64,000 bases of DNA from Glaciecola flavus (GCF_042646125.1 NZ_JBHRSW010000023.1:1-64000), one strand, 5' to 3'. Shown: positions 52,921 to 62,046, counted from the first letter of the stretch. The notes: generated from the sequence alone by a model not told the origin. Numbers and translations are program-made.

Positions 52921-55398
52921 ATGTCTAAAGAAATGCAAGCTTTTCACAATAAATTCAGGCAAAAACGATCGTTAATCTTTGCATCTGTTATGCTTGCTTT
53001 GACTTCGCAGTCTTCATTTGCTCAGCAAGACGAAGAAGTTGAAGAAAGTGTTGCTATCGAGCAGATAGTCGTCACTGCGGAAAGAAAAACCGAAACGCTG
53101 CAAGAAGTGAGTATTTCTGTATCAGCTTTTGGAGAGGATGCCTTAGCTAAAGGAGGGATTAACGATGTTTCTCGCCTTGAGTTGCAAGTGCCAGGCTTAA
53201 ATTTTGCCTTTGCAGGTAATGACGCTAAATTTAATGTGAGGGGAGCTAACTCTTCCAATACGTTTGGTGATAACAGTTCAATCGTAGGTGCTTTTGTTGA
53301 TGGTGTTTATAAAGCTCGAGCTTCTCAACAAACCCGTGCTTTTTTCGATGTTCAATCGGTAGAGTTTTTACGCGGCCCTCAAGGCACACTTTATGGAAGA
53401 AACACGTTTGCTGGTGCGCTTAACTTATATACTAATCGTCCAAATTTTGAAGGTGTAAGTGGTGGCTTCGATATCAGCTACCAAGCGTTTGACCGAGTTC
53501 GTACTGAGGGGTTTGTCAATCTGCCATTGAGTGAAGAGCTTGCCCTTCGTGTCGCAGGATTTTCCGATAAGAGTGACGGCTATATCGAGAATTTAGCCGG
53601 ACCAGATGTGGGAGCGCAAGATGACAAAGCCGTCCGAATATCTTTGCTGTACGAGCCGTCAGAAGATCTATCGATGTTATTGCAATATTCTCATAGTGCT
53701 GAAGATGGTAATGAAGCAGGTTTGTTTGGATACACATTTTTGTGCCGTAACGAAACTCCAGACGGCTTGACCGATCCTTTTGGTAGTACTCGGAATTGCG
53801 CCAACCCTATTCGAGGATCAGGTGGTAGAGGACCCGCATCAAATGGCCCTGGGGGTGACCCTTATTTAATTAGCCAAGACTACGTGCGTCCAGTTGACCT
53901 AACTGAAGATGTACTTGCCTTCCACGTCAATTATGAATCAGACAACTTCAGTATCAAGTCTATCACTTCATACACTGATTTTTACAATGATATTAACTTT
54001 GATTTTGACTTCAGCCCTACGCCCAGTCAAAACGGCGGATTTTTAGAGACTTCAGAAGTCTTTAGTCAAGAAATTCAAATTTCATCGAATAATGATAGTG
54101 CTCTGCAATGGACAACAGGTGTTTATTACTCTGACCAAGAAGATTCAAGCAGTTTTTCAATTTACAACCAAACGGTGAGAGATGATTCTACTCGCGCCAC
54201 AGTTGTTAATGAATTAGGTGAATTTACCCAGCTATCAGGCACAGATATCGTCTCTCTCGACCGGAATTTTAATGGTTTTTTTGCTGATAATGCTATCATT
54301 GATACTGAATATTTTGGGATCTTTGGTCAAATCGAATACTCGCTTAGTGATGAGTTACGCCTGATTGCAGGTATTCGTTATAATGACGAAACCAAAAGCT
54401 TAAGTTGTGGTGGTAGTAACTTTACTGGCGATGTAAACGGCGATGGTAGCGTTGACCGAGTGGTCAATGTATTGCCTGGCGTAGCGGGAAGTTCACCACT
54501 TATTTTACCCAATAACTCGCGAGATGTGTTTTCGTTCAACTGTAACGCTGCTGATGCGCTTACTAGTGCAAATGTCCATGACGGCGATCCAAGTTTTTCC
54601 AACGTAACTTGGAGAACAGGTGTCGAATATGATCTCCAAGACGATGTAATGTTGTACCTCTCTGCTTCAACAGGTTACCTCTCCGGCTCGGTCAATACCA
54701 CTACGGCTACAGAAGAGCAAGAGTCACAAGTTATTGAAGCGGGTTTCCGTAGTCGCTTTGCCGATGATACGCTGCAGTTTAATGGCGCGTTTCATTTCAC
54801 AGAGTACACCAATTTGCTTACTCAGCTGCAGCGCATTGAAGGAGGCTTAGCTATTACTTTCTCTGAGAATGGCGGCAACATCGATGCTATGGGCGCAGAA
54901 TTTGATGCGGTTTGGTTGGCTACAGATAACCTTCAACTTACCGGTACTTTGGCATATTTGAACTCTGAATTTGGTACTTTCGGTCAGGGCAACCCCTATC
55001 AGTTATATAATGGAGAAATTAGAAGTTTCATTGACCAAAATGGAAATAGAACACCGTGGTCCCCCGAGTTAACTATTGGCGGTAGTGCTTCATATTTAAT
55101 TGAATTGAACAAAGGTATGGGGACACTAACACCACATCTACAGTTCTACTATTCCGACGAGTACAATACATCCAACTTGCTTGCAAATGACCCAGCTCAT
55201 CAACAAGCATCTTTTACCAAAACTGATTTTCGCTTGATTTGGGAGTCTGAAGACCAAGACTACATCGTCGAGGCGTTTGTTGAAAACATAGAGGATGAAG
55301 CGGTTTTAGCTCGGGGTAACAATAATAGCGACGATATTGTACAGTCTGGTTATCTTTATCCTCGCAATTACGGTGTGAGAGCAAAAGTACGCTTTTAA
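52921..55398 (+). CDS. TonB-dependent outer-membrane receptor of the SnoaL island
   Basis: 825 residues. Signal peptide ends near SSFAQ, then a TonB-box-like EQIVVTAERKTETLQEV, the plug domain (about 50-170 with RGPQGTLYGRNTFAGALNLYT) and a 22-strand barrel ending in aromatic VRAKVRF. This class imports siderophores, vitamins or organic substrates too large or scarce for porins. Position between two operator copies and the SnoaL genes suggests that it brings in the island's substrate. Strong terminator follows at 55440-55470. Confidence 0.93.
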   Translation: MSKEMQAFHNKFRQKRSLIFASVMLALTSQSSFAQQDEEVEESVAIEQIVVTAERKTETLQEVSISVSAFGEDALAKGGINDVSRLELQVPGLNFAFAGNDAKFNVRGANSSNTFGDNSSIVGAFVDGVYKARASQQTRAFFDVQSVEFLRGPQGTLYGRNTFAGALNLYTNRPNFEGVSGGFDISYQAFDRVRTEGFVNLPLSEELALRVAGFSDKSDGYIENLAGPDVGAQDDKAVRISLLYEPSEDLSMLLQYSHSAEDGNEAGLFGYTFLCRNETPDGLTDPFGSTRNCANPIRGSGGRGPASNGPGGDPYLISQDYVRPVDLTEDVLAFHVNYESDNFSIKSITSYTDFYNDINFDFDFSPTPSQNGGFLETSEVFSQEIQISSNNDSALQWTTGVYYSDQEDSSSFSIYNQTVRDDSTRATVVNELGEFTQLSGTDIVSLDRNFNGFFADNAIIDTEYFGIFGQIEYSLSDELRLIAGIRYNDETKSLSCGGSNFTGDVNGDGSVDRVVNVLPGVAGSSPLILPNNSRDVFSFNCNAADALTSANVHDGDPSFSNVTWRTGVEYDLQDDVMLYLSASTGYLSGSVNTTTATEEQESQVIEAGFRSRFADDTLQFNGAFHFTEYTNLLTQLQRIEGGLAITFSENGGNIDAMGAEFDAVWLATDNLQLTGTLAYLNSEFGTFGQGNPYQLYNGEIRSFIDQNGNRTPWSPELTIGGSASYLIELNKGMGTLTPHLQFYYSDEYNTSNLLANDPAHQQASFTKTDFRLIWESEDQDYIVEAFVENIEDEAVLARGNNNSDDIVQSGYLYPRNYGVRAKVRF

Positions 55399-55439
55399 AT
55401 TAGCGGCAAAAATTTATACATAACTCACAATAATTCAAG

Positions 55440-55470
55440 ATGGGAAAAGCAAGTGCTTTTCCCATTTTTT
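55440..55470 (+). terminator. Intrinsic terminator after the TonB receptor
   Basis: ATGGGAAAAGCA (55440-55451), 2-nt loop, TGCTTTTCCCAT (55454-55465), followed by a T run to 55470. A textbook Rho-independent terminator on the plus strand; on the minus strand it also precedes no gene that it should stop except SnoaL protein 6, which ends at 55493. Confidence 0.88.
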
Positions 55471-55492
55471 AGTTATTTATCCCGCATTGAGG

Positions 55493-56533
55493 TTATTTAG
55501 CGCTGACTTGTTGCTTTAAGCGCTCAAATAAGTCAACGTTAAATTGTCGAAACAGGTGAACCATATCAACAAACACCCAATTTTCAACTAATTGCTCTCC
55601 CTCTCTTCGCCACCAATCTAATCCATTTATTTCAACACGATTGTTAGTGGCGTTAACGCCTTTGTATTCTCCTGTATGAATCGCAATTACACCCGCCCAG
55701 CCTGGCCCACCACTGTATCTACCCTCTGCTATTAGTGCGTTTAAATCCTGTACTTCACGGTCAGGAAATGCGTGCAACCAGATTTTTTGGTGATAGTCTT
55801 CAAATTCTTTCAGACCGTAACAAGCGCCTATGCCTCCAGGGCCATACCACGTGACGTCGGGGTGGAAAAAATCAGCCATCCCCATGCTTTCAAGTGCGGA
55901 TTCGTCGTAGCTATTTAAGCCTTCATAAATAAATTTGCGCATATGATCGAGTGTGTATGCAGAATAATCTGGATCCATCTGATCACGCAATATACCGTCT
56001 TGTGCTTTTGGTGCAAGGTACATACCGTCCTTGCCATGACTGGGAGGGAGTACATCAAAACCCGCTTGTTGCATCAAATCTATGTAATCCAGAAGATAAT
56101 ATATATGGGTGATTTTATTATCTTCTACTCTGCAGAACTCTCCCCAACGAATACTAACTTGTTTACCACTGGCGGGTATACCCAAATAATCGCGAGCGAA
56201 TGTGCCAACTAGATTTCCAGTACCAGTTACCCAATACGCTCCGTCTTTGTTGATGTCACCGTCTTTTCGACCATTGGATACTCCGCCAAAGAAGATAAAA
56301 GTCTCACGGCTTAGGTCAGGGAAAGAGTGCTTTAGTGGCTGCCAAAAGCCTTCAATATATTGATTAGCTCCTTGCAATTCGTTAATGGGATCAGGACCAA
56401 ATGTTTGTGTGGTCTCATCAATATAGGGTTTGACCTTATTCAATACGTCCGACGAGTTACAGGTATCTAAGCATCGCCAAAAGTCCCAAACTGTGTTTTT
56501 ATTACATTGATTTAGCTCTAATTTATCTAGCAT
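55493..56533 (-). CDS. Tandem SnoaL/NTF2-like protein 6
   Basis: 346 residues. N half about 15-165 (FWQPLKHSFPDLSRETFIFF, VSIRWGEFCRVEDNKITH), C half about 190-335 (VTWYGPGGIGACYGLKEF, AFPDREVQD, NGLDWWRREGEQLVENWV). Same architecture as proteins 1, 2 and 5, with WYGPGGIG for WYGPAGIG. Its start lies 15 bp from operator 5, so it is a separate unit of the same regulon on the far side of the TonB receptor. Confidence 0.8.
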   Translation of the reverse strand: MLDKLELNQCNKNTVWDFWRCLDTCNSSDVLNKVKPYIDETTQTFGPDPINELQGANQYIEGFWQPLKHSFPDLSRETFIFFGGVSNGRKDGDINKDGAYWVTGTGNLVGTFARDYLGIPASGKQVSIRWGEFCRVEDNKITHIYYLLDYIDLMQQAGFDVLPPSHGKDGMYLAPKAQDGILRDQMDPDYSAYTLDHMRKFIYEGLNSYDESALESMGMADFFHPDVTWYGPGGIGACYGLKEFEDYHQKIWLHAFPDREVQDLNALIAEGRYSGGPGWAGVIAIHTGEYKGVNATNNRVEINGLDWWRREGEQLVENWVFVDMVHLFRQFNVDLFERLKQQVSAK

Positions 56534-56547
56534 TGGTTGTCCATTTT

Positions 56548-56561
56548 TGCATTCGAAGTCA
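56548..56561. promoter_or_regulatory. Putative LacI-family operator 5 (TGCATTCGAAGTCA)
   Basis: Identical 14-mer to the site at 42133-42146 and 12 of 14 to the reference palindrome. It lies 15 bp upstream of SnoaL protein 6 and upstream of the divergent serine hydrolase gene, which may also be controlled. Confidence 0.7.
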
Positions 56562-56711
56562 TTTTTGATTTTACGCGACTAGTCAAAAAGATACCAGATA
56601 ATTCAAATGCAGAAGAAAACGTGAACCACGACTTAATGAGCTATGCGAACATTGCGCAATTGCAGCCTAAACCTAAGCATTCAACACTGTGCTTAAAACT
56701 CTCTCAAAATT

Positions 56712-57842
56712 TTGTTATCGTCATTACTACAAGAAAAAAACCGATTCGTAAAATCACACGCTGTGAAACATTTAAAAATTCTAGCTTTCAGCCTTTCTGC
56801 TCTATTGGCTACGTATATTGGTTTGGGTAGCGCCTATGCCAAGGTTGGCGATCCTGCGGTCGATTTACTCGCCAACAAGATAGATCGCATACTGAAATCT
56901 GACTCTCCCAGGAAATTTAATGGCGTTATCTCAATTGAGAAAGATGGCAAAAACATCTATGCAAAGGCGCAGGGCTATGCAGACTTCGATAAGCAAGAGC
57001 GGCTAAAGCTACACGACAATTTTAGAATTCAATCTAATAGCAAACAAATTACGGGAGTGTTAATTTTAAAAGAGGTCGAAAAAGGTAGTATCGATTTAGC
57101 GCGCCCTGTAAGTGAGTATTTGCCTACTTTGCAAGTTGATTGGGCTAAGCTGGTCACGGTGCATCAATTAGTAAATATGTCTGCTGGTATCGTTGCTCTC
57201 GACAAACCTTTGCTTTTCCAACCCGGAACTGGCTTTCATTACAGTAACCCTGCATATGCTTTGCTCGGCAGGATCATTGAGCAGGTGTCGGGCAAAAAAT
57301 ACAGCGAAGTTGCTAACGCATTCTTCAAAGAGATAGGAATGCACAATACTTTTTGCTACGACTATGATGAGAATGAGCAGGCACTAGTCAATGGGTATCA
57401 ATGGGCGCAAGATAAATATCAGCTCGTAAACTTTAACAAACTGGGGTTTACGCCGGCAACGTGGGAAGACTTTATACCCACGGGCGGTATTATATCCAAT
57501 GTGCAAGATTTGCACATCTGGGATACTAAGCTTCACAATGGTGAGTTACTTAGCCGCCATTCCTACGAAATAATGACTACGTCGAATGTGCCAGACACAT
57601 TCACGCCACTGAGTGAAGATGAAATTGCTTACGGTTATGGTATCAATATCATAAATGCGCCCATTTCTTTCCTAGGTCACGGTGGTTCAGGTTTTGGCTT
57701 TGCCTCAATAAAATTCTATATTCCTGAGAAAAAAATAAATGTCATTGTGTTAGAAAACCTGTTTCACGATGAGATACCTATTCGATATTTCTATCAAACA
57801 GAGATCAGAAAATTAGTATTGGGTAGTGATTTAGTCAGGTAA
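56712..57842 (+). CDS. Secreted serine hydrolase, beta-lactamase/class C penicillin-binding fold
   Basis: 376 residues. A signal peptide-like segment lies at about 19-43 (cleavage after AYA); a GTG at 56763 is a plausible alternative start that puts it at the N-terminus. Catalytic motifs: SNSK at 108-111 (SxxK), YSN at 177-179 (YxN) and HGGSG near the end as the third motif. Esterases, D-aminopeptidases and beta-lactamases share this fold; nothing identifies the substrate. It diverges from SnoaL protein 6 and could be part of the island. Confidence 0.88.
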   Translation: MLSSLLQEKNRFVKSHAVKHLKILAFSLSALLATYIGLGSAYAKVGDPAVDLLANKIDRILKSDSPRKFNGVISIEKDGKNIYAKAQGYADFDKQERLKLHDNFRIQSNSKQITGVLILKEVEKGSIDLARPVSEYLPTLQVDWAKLVTVHQLVNMSAGIVALDKPLLFQPGTGFHYSNPAYALLGRIIEQVSGKKYSEVANAFFKEIGMHNTFCYDYDENEQALVNGYQWAQDKYQLVNFNKLGFTPATWEDFIPTGGIISNVQDLHIWDTKLHNGELLSRHSYEIMTTSNVPDTFTPLSEDEIAYGYGINIINAPISFLGHGGSGFGFASIKFYIPEKKINVIVLENLFHDEIPIRYFYQTEIRKLVLGSDLVR

Positions 57843-57863
57843 GCAGTTGCTGGGGTATGTACA

Positions 57864-58223
57864 TCAAAATACCTCATGCTCCAACATTTTAGTGTTGCAA
57901 TATGTGCTCTTTTCAAATTCGTATATATTCATAGCAATATTGCTTACTTTTGGGAACATCGTCGCTAACCCACGCACTATTGTCTGTGAAAGGTTCTGAC
58001 GTTGAGATACAGTGCGACCTTGCATTATATGAGAAAACACATGGATGAAAGGTACTTTTTCATGTCCCACTAGGTATTTGTCGTAAGAATCGACGCGCAC
58101 TTTAATATCTGCAATTTCAAAAAGCCCACTATCTCCTGCCATCATAGAAACTGCTTGATTTATCGTGTCTATTGAATGAATCTCAAGAATATCTGTTGAA
58201 CAATGTAAAATGAAATGGGGCAT
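57864..58223 (-). CDS. 5-carboxymethyl-2-hydroxymuconate isomerase (HpaF/CHMI) family protein
   Basis: 119 residues. Pro2 follows the initiator Met and is the catalytic base of the tautomerase superfamily; the FIHVFSHIMQGRTVSQRQNLS stretch is typical of CHMI. CHMI acts in homoprotocatechuate breakdown, whose other genes are absent here, so this is more likely a related isomerase. It lies in a short minus-strand run with the DMT transporter. Confidence 0.8.
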   Translation of the reverse strand: MPHFILHCSTDILEIHSIDTINQAVSMMAGDSGLFEIADIKVRVDSYDKYLVGHEKVPFIHVFSHIMQGRTVSQRQNLSQTIVRGLATMFPKVSNIAMNIYEFEKSTYCNTKMLEHEVF

Positions 58224-58250
58224 AAAAATTTTCCCTTAGTTGTTTCTAAT

Positions 58251-59138
58251 TTAAGATGAAGGTTTGTTATTTGACACTGATTTGTGTTTGCCTTGTAAAG
58301 TAATGATTGAAGCGGCTACAACCAATATACTTCCACATATTAATTGGGCATTAATATCATCACCAAATAGATATACACCACCTAAAGCGACCAGAATTAA
58401 CCTGATCGAATCCAGGGGCATCAATCTGTTTAGATCGCCTCGACTCAACGCCATAATTAGAAAAATTTGCCCTAAAGTAAAGCTGAAAGACATCAGTAAC
58501 AATAAGGGGATATGAGTTATGGTAGGGGGTTCACCAAACAAAACGAAAATTGTCAGAAAAAAAGGCAGAGTGAAGCAAAGCTGCGTTACAAATATTTGTG
58601 TTTTAGTTTCTTTTTGAGATAAGCATTTCAAGCTTATTTGAGCAACAGTTAGCATGAGTGTGGCCGTTATCGCTGATATCAGCCCCACAGTGTTAATCAG
58701 CATCTCTCCAGTAAAGAGCATATTCACGCCAATTATACTTATCATTAGTGCAATGATACCGTGAACGGATATCTTTTCTTTAAACATAACCACCGCTCCG
58801 ATACAGACAAATACTGGAGAGGTATAGGTGATTGCGATCACAGTCGTCATTGGTATGTTGTTAAGTGAAGTAAGCAGAGCTATTCCACCGACTAGGAATG
58901 CCGTGCTTCTTACTATATGAATTTTCAAATTGGAAACGGGGGGGAGATATTTTTGACGAATCATCCAAGGGGCAAAAATAAGGATACAGACCAAACTTCG
59001 CACCATTAGAATTGTTGCAGGCAGGAGCCCTTGAGCAAGCAACTGCTTTACAGTGATAACAAAAATTGCTTGGCAGACAGTGGAACACAACATTAAAGGC
59101 ACTGCGCTAACTTGATTAATATAGTTGATCAAACCCAT
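58251..59138 (-). CDS. EamA/DMT-family transporter
   Basis: 295 residues from ATG 59138. The longer frame from a TTG at 59210 would leave only 17 bp to the divergent LysR gene, so the ATG fits better. Ten transmembrane helices in two EamA repeats (about 10-140 and 150-285). Probably exports or imports a small metabolite. Divergent to the LysR gene and upstream of the CHMI-like gene, so the LysR protein is its probable regulator. Confidence 0.85.
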   Translation of the reverse strand: MGLINYINQVSAVPLMLCSTVCQAIFVITVKQLLAQGLLPATILMVRSLVCILIFAPWMIRQKYLPPVSNLKIHIVRSTAFLVGGIALLTSLNNIPMTTVIAITYTSPVFVCIGAVVMFKEKISVHGIIALMISIIGVNMLFTGEMLINTVGLISAITATLMLTVAQISLKCLSQKETKTQIFVTQLCFTLPFFLTIFVLFGEPPTITHIPLLLLMSFSFTLGQIFLIMALSRGDLNRLMPLDSIRLILVALGGVYLFGDDINAQLICGSILVVAASIITLQGKHKSVSNNKPSS

Positions 59139-59227
59139 GCTCTTAGATACTAGATTTGACTTAACAATAATGTATGCTATTAGATAGATAAAATATTGTT
59201 TAACTATCAAAATAATAAAAATTATTT

Positions 59228-60139
59228 ATGGATTTGAGGCAGCTAAAGTATTTTAAAACTGTTGTAGAGCAAGGCGGTGTACACAAAGCCAGTGAGCGCT
59301 TGCATATCAGTCAGCCCGCAATAACTACGTCAATAAAGAAACTCGAAAGTTACTTAAAGACAAGCTTGTTTGAGAAACAGGGAAGGAATTTAAAAGCGAC
59401 AGCTGATGGGATGAAGCTATATCAACACGCATGTAAACTGCTAGCGCATTCTCAAAATATAATTGGAGATATGAGGGCAAACACTGCGGATATAAATGAG
59501 ACAATAACAATTTTTTCTCCTCCAATAATAGCCCAGAGCTTTATACAAGACTCATTGAACTACATAATCCAGTGCTATCCTAGAACGCAAATTAAATTGG
59601 TCATTGAAGCCGGTATCAATATTCATTGTGCACTGCTCAATGGCGAAGTAGACATTGGTTTTTCTGCGCACCATCCGACAACTGACAGATTGGATACCGT
59701 TCGTTTCTACAAGGAAAACCTCAGGATAATAATGAATAGCTCGCATGAGCTTGTTCGCGAAAATAACCTAAGTTGGGAGAAATTATTGGCTTATGATTTT
59801 ATAACATTGCCTTCCCAATACATTTTAAAAAGTAAGCTCAACAAGGTGGCAGAGTATTACAATCTTCCTTTAAAGGTAAGAATGGAAACCAATTCCTTAA
59901 CAAACATTCTAAAAACGATAAGTCATTCAGAGCTAATAGCAATCTTACCAGAGTCGGTATGCCATAAATGTGAGTCGGTTCAGTCAATGCGACTGCCAAA
60001 TTCAAAAAAGCTATCTCATGTTTATCAAGAAACCATTGAGCTTTATGCATTGACAAATAGTCAATCCACTATTAAGCCCCAAGTGAAAGCATTGATTGAA
60101 TACCTAGTCGAGCATGGCAATGTTGGGCTTAAAACTTAA
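59228..60139 (+). CDS. LysR-family transcriptional regulator
   Basis: 303 residues. N-terminal winged helix-turn-helix at about 1-62 (MDLRQLKYFKTVVEQGG, HISQPAITTSIKKLE), then a LysR substrate-binding domain (about 88-295). Transcribed away from the DMT transporter gene with 89 bp between the two start codons, the usual arrangement of a LysR protein and its target. Confidence 0.93.
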   Translation: MDLRQLKYFKTVVEQGGVHKASERLHISQPAITTSIKKLESYLKTSLFEKQGRNLKATADGMKLYQHACKLLAHSQNIIGDMRANTADINETITIFSPPIIAQSFIQDSLNYIIQCYPRTQIKLVIEAGINIHCALLNGEVDIGFSAHHPTTDRLDTVRFYKENLRIIMNSSHELVRENNLSWEKLLAYDFITLPSQYILKSKLNKVAEYYNLPLKVRMETNSLTNILKTISHSELIAILPESVCHKCESVQSMRLPNSKKLSHVYQETIELYALTNSQSTIKPQVKALIEYLVEHGNVGLKT

Positions 60140-60521
60140 TACTATACACTGCACGCCCACCAGCCTGCGCCGTAAATTCCCCTGTTTTTCCTTCTAGTTT
60201 TTTATAGGCTGAACAGCGCAAAATGGTAAGCTGACTTTGGGCGACGCCCTTGGTGAATTGACCATCATGTTTGAACACAAGGTCGCATAAAAATTCTTCA
60301 CCCTCTATCTTAAGCGCTGCTGCCTCAATATGCTCTAAACCTACAAACTGCGCATCACCACTGGCGTCATAGTGCATCTTGTAAGTTATGCTGCTCTCGC
60401 CAATAATAGTGCCAGTGTATTGCTGTGTTACCTTGGCGGTAGAAATCTTTCCACCGTCACTGAACTCTGTATCGCATTCTTCTTGCCATTGAGTAATAGA
60501 AAATTCGCCTGAAATTACCAT
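60129..60521 (-). CDS. DUF3224 family protein
   Basis: 130 residues from ATG 60521, chosen because it has AAGGA 8 nt upstream and gives the usual DUF3224 length; an upstream ATG (60659) would add 46 residues with no family match. Lipocalin-like strand pattern with SGEFSITQWQEE, YTGTIIGESSITYKMHYDASGDAQFVGLEH and HDGQFTKGVAQSQL. Function unknown. The stop overlaps the convergent LysR gene end by 11 bp. Confidence 0.85.
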   Translation of the reverse strand: MVISGEFSITQWQEECDTEFSDGGKISTAKVTQQYTGTIIGESSITYKMHYDASGDAQFVGLEHIEAAALKIEGEEFLCDLVFKHDGQFTKGVAQSQLTILRCSAYKKLEGKTGEFTAQAGGRAVYSIKF

Positions 60522-60747
60522 AGTGATATCCTTAAATTTAGGGGGGCTGATTTTATTCGATACAATTGTTACTGTTCCACCGCTTATTTTATGTAGAATG
60601 GGTAAGTTTGCTCTATCTAGCATAAATGGAGCGCAAACCGCTTCAAAGCGTTTAGTCACGAATAAAAAAGCCCGAACGTGTGGATGAGTTTATCTTAGTG
60701 GTGCTCGGATTTATTGAAAAAATGCGTCATGGTTTTTATTGCTTACT

Positions 60748-61575
60748 ATGAAGAAAATAACAACATCTCCTGCAGGCGTGGTAAAACAACAAATCAGTAG
60801 CGATCCTTATTCTTTGGCTCGCTATTATCCATGTGAAAAAAGCAAAACATGGGTGGATATTTTTTGGTGTGTGGAGTGGTGCTTACCTAAAGCGCAAATA
60901 TTTACTCAGACCAACCTACCTGATCCTTATTTTCACTTAGTATTTGATAGTGGCAATGTGAGCTTGGTGGCGCCTGTTCTCAATCAATACAGCTACACCA
61001 TGCAAGGGCGTGGTCATATTTTTGGTGTTAAATTTAACGTGGGGCTAATACCCAGTTTGCTCGGTTTACGTGCTAAGGATTTAGTTGACAAAACCTACGA
61101 TGTTCAAGCTCTAAGACGTTGGGAAGTGTTTGCGGGTATTGACGAGATAAATCAGCAAATAAGTGCTGTAAATGGTCATCATGAGAAACAAACAACACTG
61201 TTTAAAGAGTGGTTTTGCTATTTTTTTCCTGAGCGCTCAAACACCGATATACAGCGTGCGCAAACATTACTCGAAATCGTAAAAAGTGAAAAACATATTA
61301 ACTCAGTTTCGGTATTGTCAGAGTATTCGGGTATCGGCGTGCGAACAATTCAGCGTTTATTTGATGACTACGTAGGTGTTCAACCCAAGTGGTTTATTCG
61401 CAAACAGAGAATGCACAATGCCTTAGCGGATATTGAAAAGTCGAATGGCTCGATGACGGCAATGGCTCTGGATTTAGGATTTTCTGATCAGGCACATTTT
61501 AGTCGCGAGTTTAAGTATTTTATAGGTGTCACACCATGTGAGTATCGTATTAAGTTTAGGGTCAACAGACCCTAG
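60748..61575 (+). CDS. AraC-family transcriptional regulator
   Basis: 275 residues from ATG 60748 (a TTG start 9 nt earlier is possible). The N-terminal domain (about 10-140, SLARYYPCEKSKTWVDIFWC) is of the DUF6597 type; the C-terminal AraC domain (about 165-265) has two helix-turn-helix motifs, SEYSGIGVRTIQRLFDDYVG and ALDLGFSDQAHFSREFKYF. Divergent to the DUF3224 gene with about 225 bp between them. The last codons run into a copy of the dispersed AGGGTC repeat. Confidence 0.92.
   Translation: MKKITTSPAGVVKQQISSDPYSLARYYPCEKSKTWVDIFWCVEWCLPKAQIFTQTNLPDPYFHLVFDSGNVSLVAPVLNQYSYTMQGRGHIFGVKFNVGLIPSLLGLRAKDLVDKTYDVQALRRWEVFAGIDEINQQISAVNGHHEKQTTLFKEWFCYFFPERSNTDIQRAQTLLEIVKSEKHINSVSVLSEYSGIGVRTIQRLFDDYVGVQPKWFIRKQRMHNALADIEKSNGSMTAMALDLGFSDQAHFSREFKYFIGVTPCEYRIKFRVNRP
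61557..61572. repeat. AGGGTC-type inverted repeat at the end of the AraC gene
   Basis: AGGGTC-aaca-GACCCT is a short palindrome whose reverse strand, AGGGTCTGTTGACCCT, shares its first 14 bases with the repeat at 23219-23240. It forms the last codons of the AraC gene and the stop region. Confidence 0.5.
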
Positions 61576-61683
61576 TAACACTTAAAGGGAATATAGCCAT
61601 AAAGTTTATTGTTTTTGGATCGATACAAAGTAAGTTGAACAGCAGGTAAACAACAGACCCCACTTTAAAAGGACTATCTATTA

Positions 61684-62013
61684 ATGGGTATTTTGACAGT
61701 ACTAAAACGGAAATATATCGCATATAAATTTAGCTCGGGGAAGCTAAACATCATTCAATATATAGAGTCAGGGCAACTAAGTGAGATAATGTCTAGTCAC
61801 GTAGAGGAAGGTTGGGAACTATCATCTGACTATCGAATGTTTGATGAATCCTTCAAAACGTGGAGTGGCAAGTTACGCAAAGGATCGATTAGTTTAGAAG
61901 TCAGTTGGGAACAGGGATCACTGGGTGAAATAGTTGGACCAGAACGCGTTATTCAGCCTATGGCGCGTAAATTTAAACTCGTTGCGCTTAAGCACCCCCG
62001 TTGGGATGCATAA
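61684..62013 (+). CDS. Hypothetical protein
   Basis: 109 residues, no signal peptide or membrane segment. A helical start (LKRKYIAYKFSSGKLNIIQY) is followed by alternating strands with Trp (WELSSDYRMFD, SFKTWSGKLRKGSISLEVSW). I do not recognise a family. ATTAATG start with AAGGACT upstream (61669-61675). It lies between the AraC and asd genes, converging on asd. Confidence 0.55.
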   Translation: MGILTVLKRKYIAYKFSSGKLNIIQYIESGQLSEIMSSHVEEGWELSSDYRMFDESFKTWSGKLRKGSISLEVSWEQGSLGEIVGPERVIQPMARKFKLVALKHPRWDA

Positions 62014-62046
62014 GCACGTTTTTCAATTCTGGTATGAATGAACGTT

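Noticed and set aside
40322..56533. Polyketide biosynthesis cluster, suggested by SnoaL-type cyclase domains
   Set aside because: No ketosynthase, acyltransferase or acyl carrier gene is present; the neighbours are uptake and catabolic enzymes.
57864..58223. Homoprotocatechuate pathway gene hpaF
   Set aside because: The rest of the hpa pathway is missing; only the family is supported, not the pathway.
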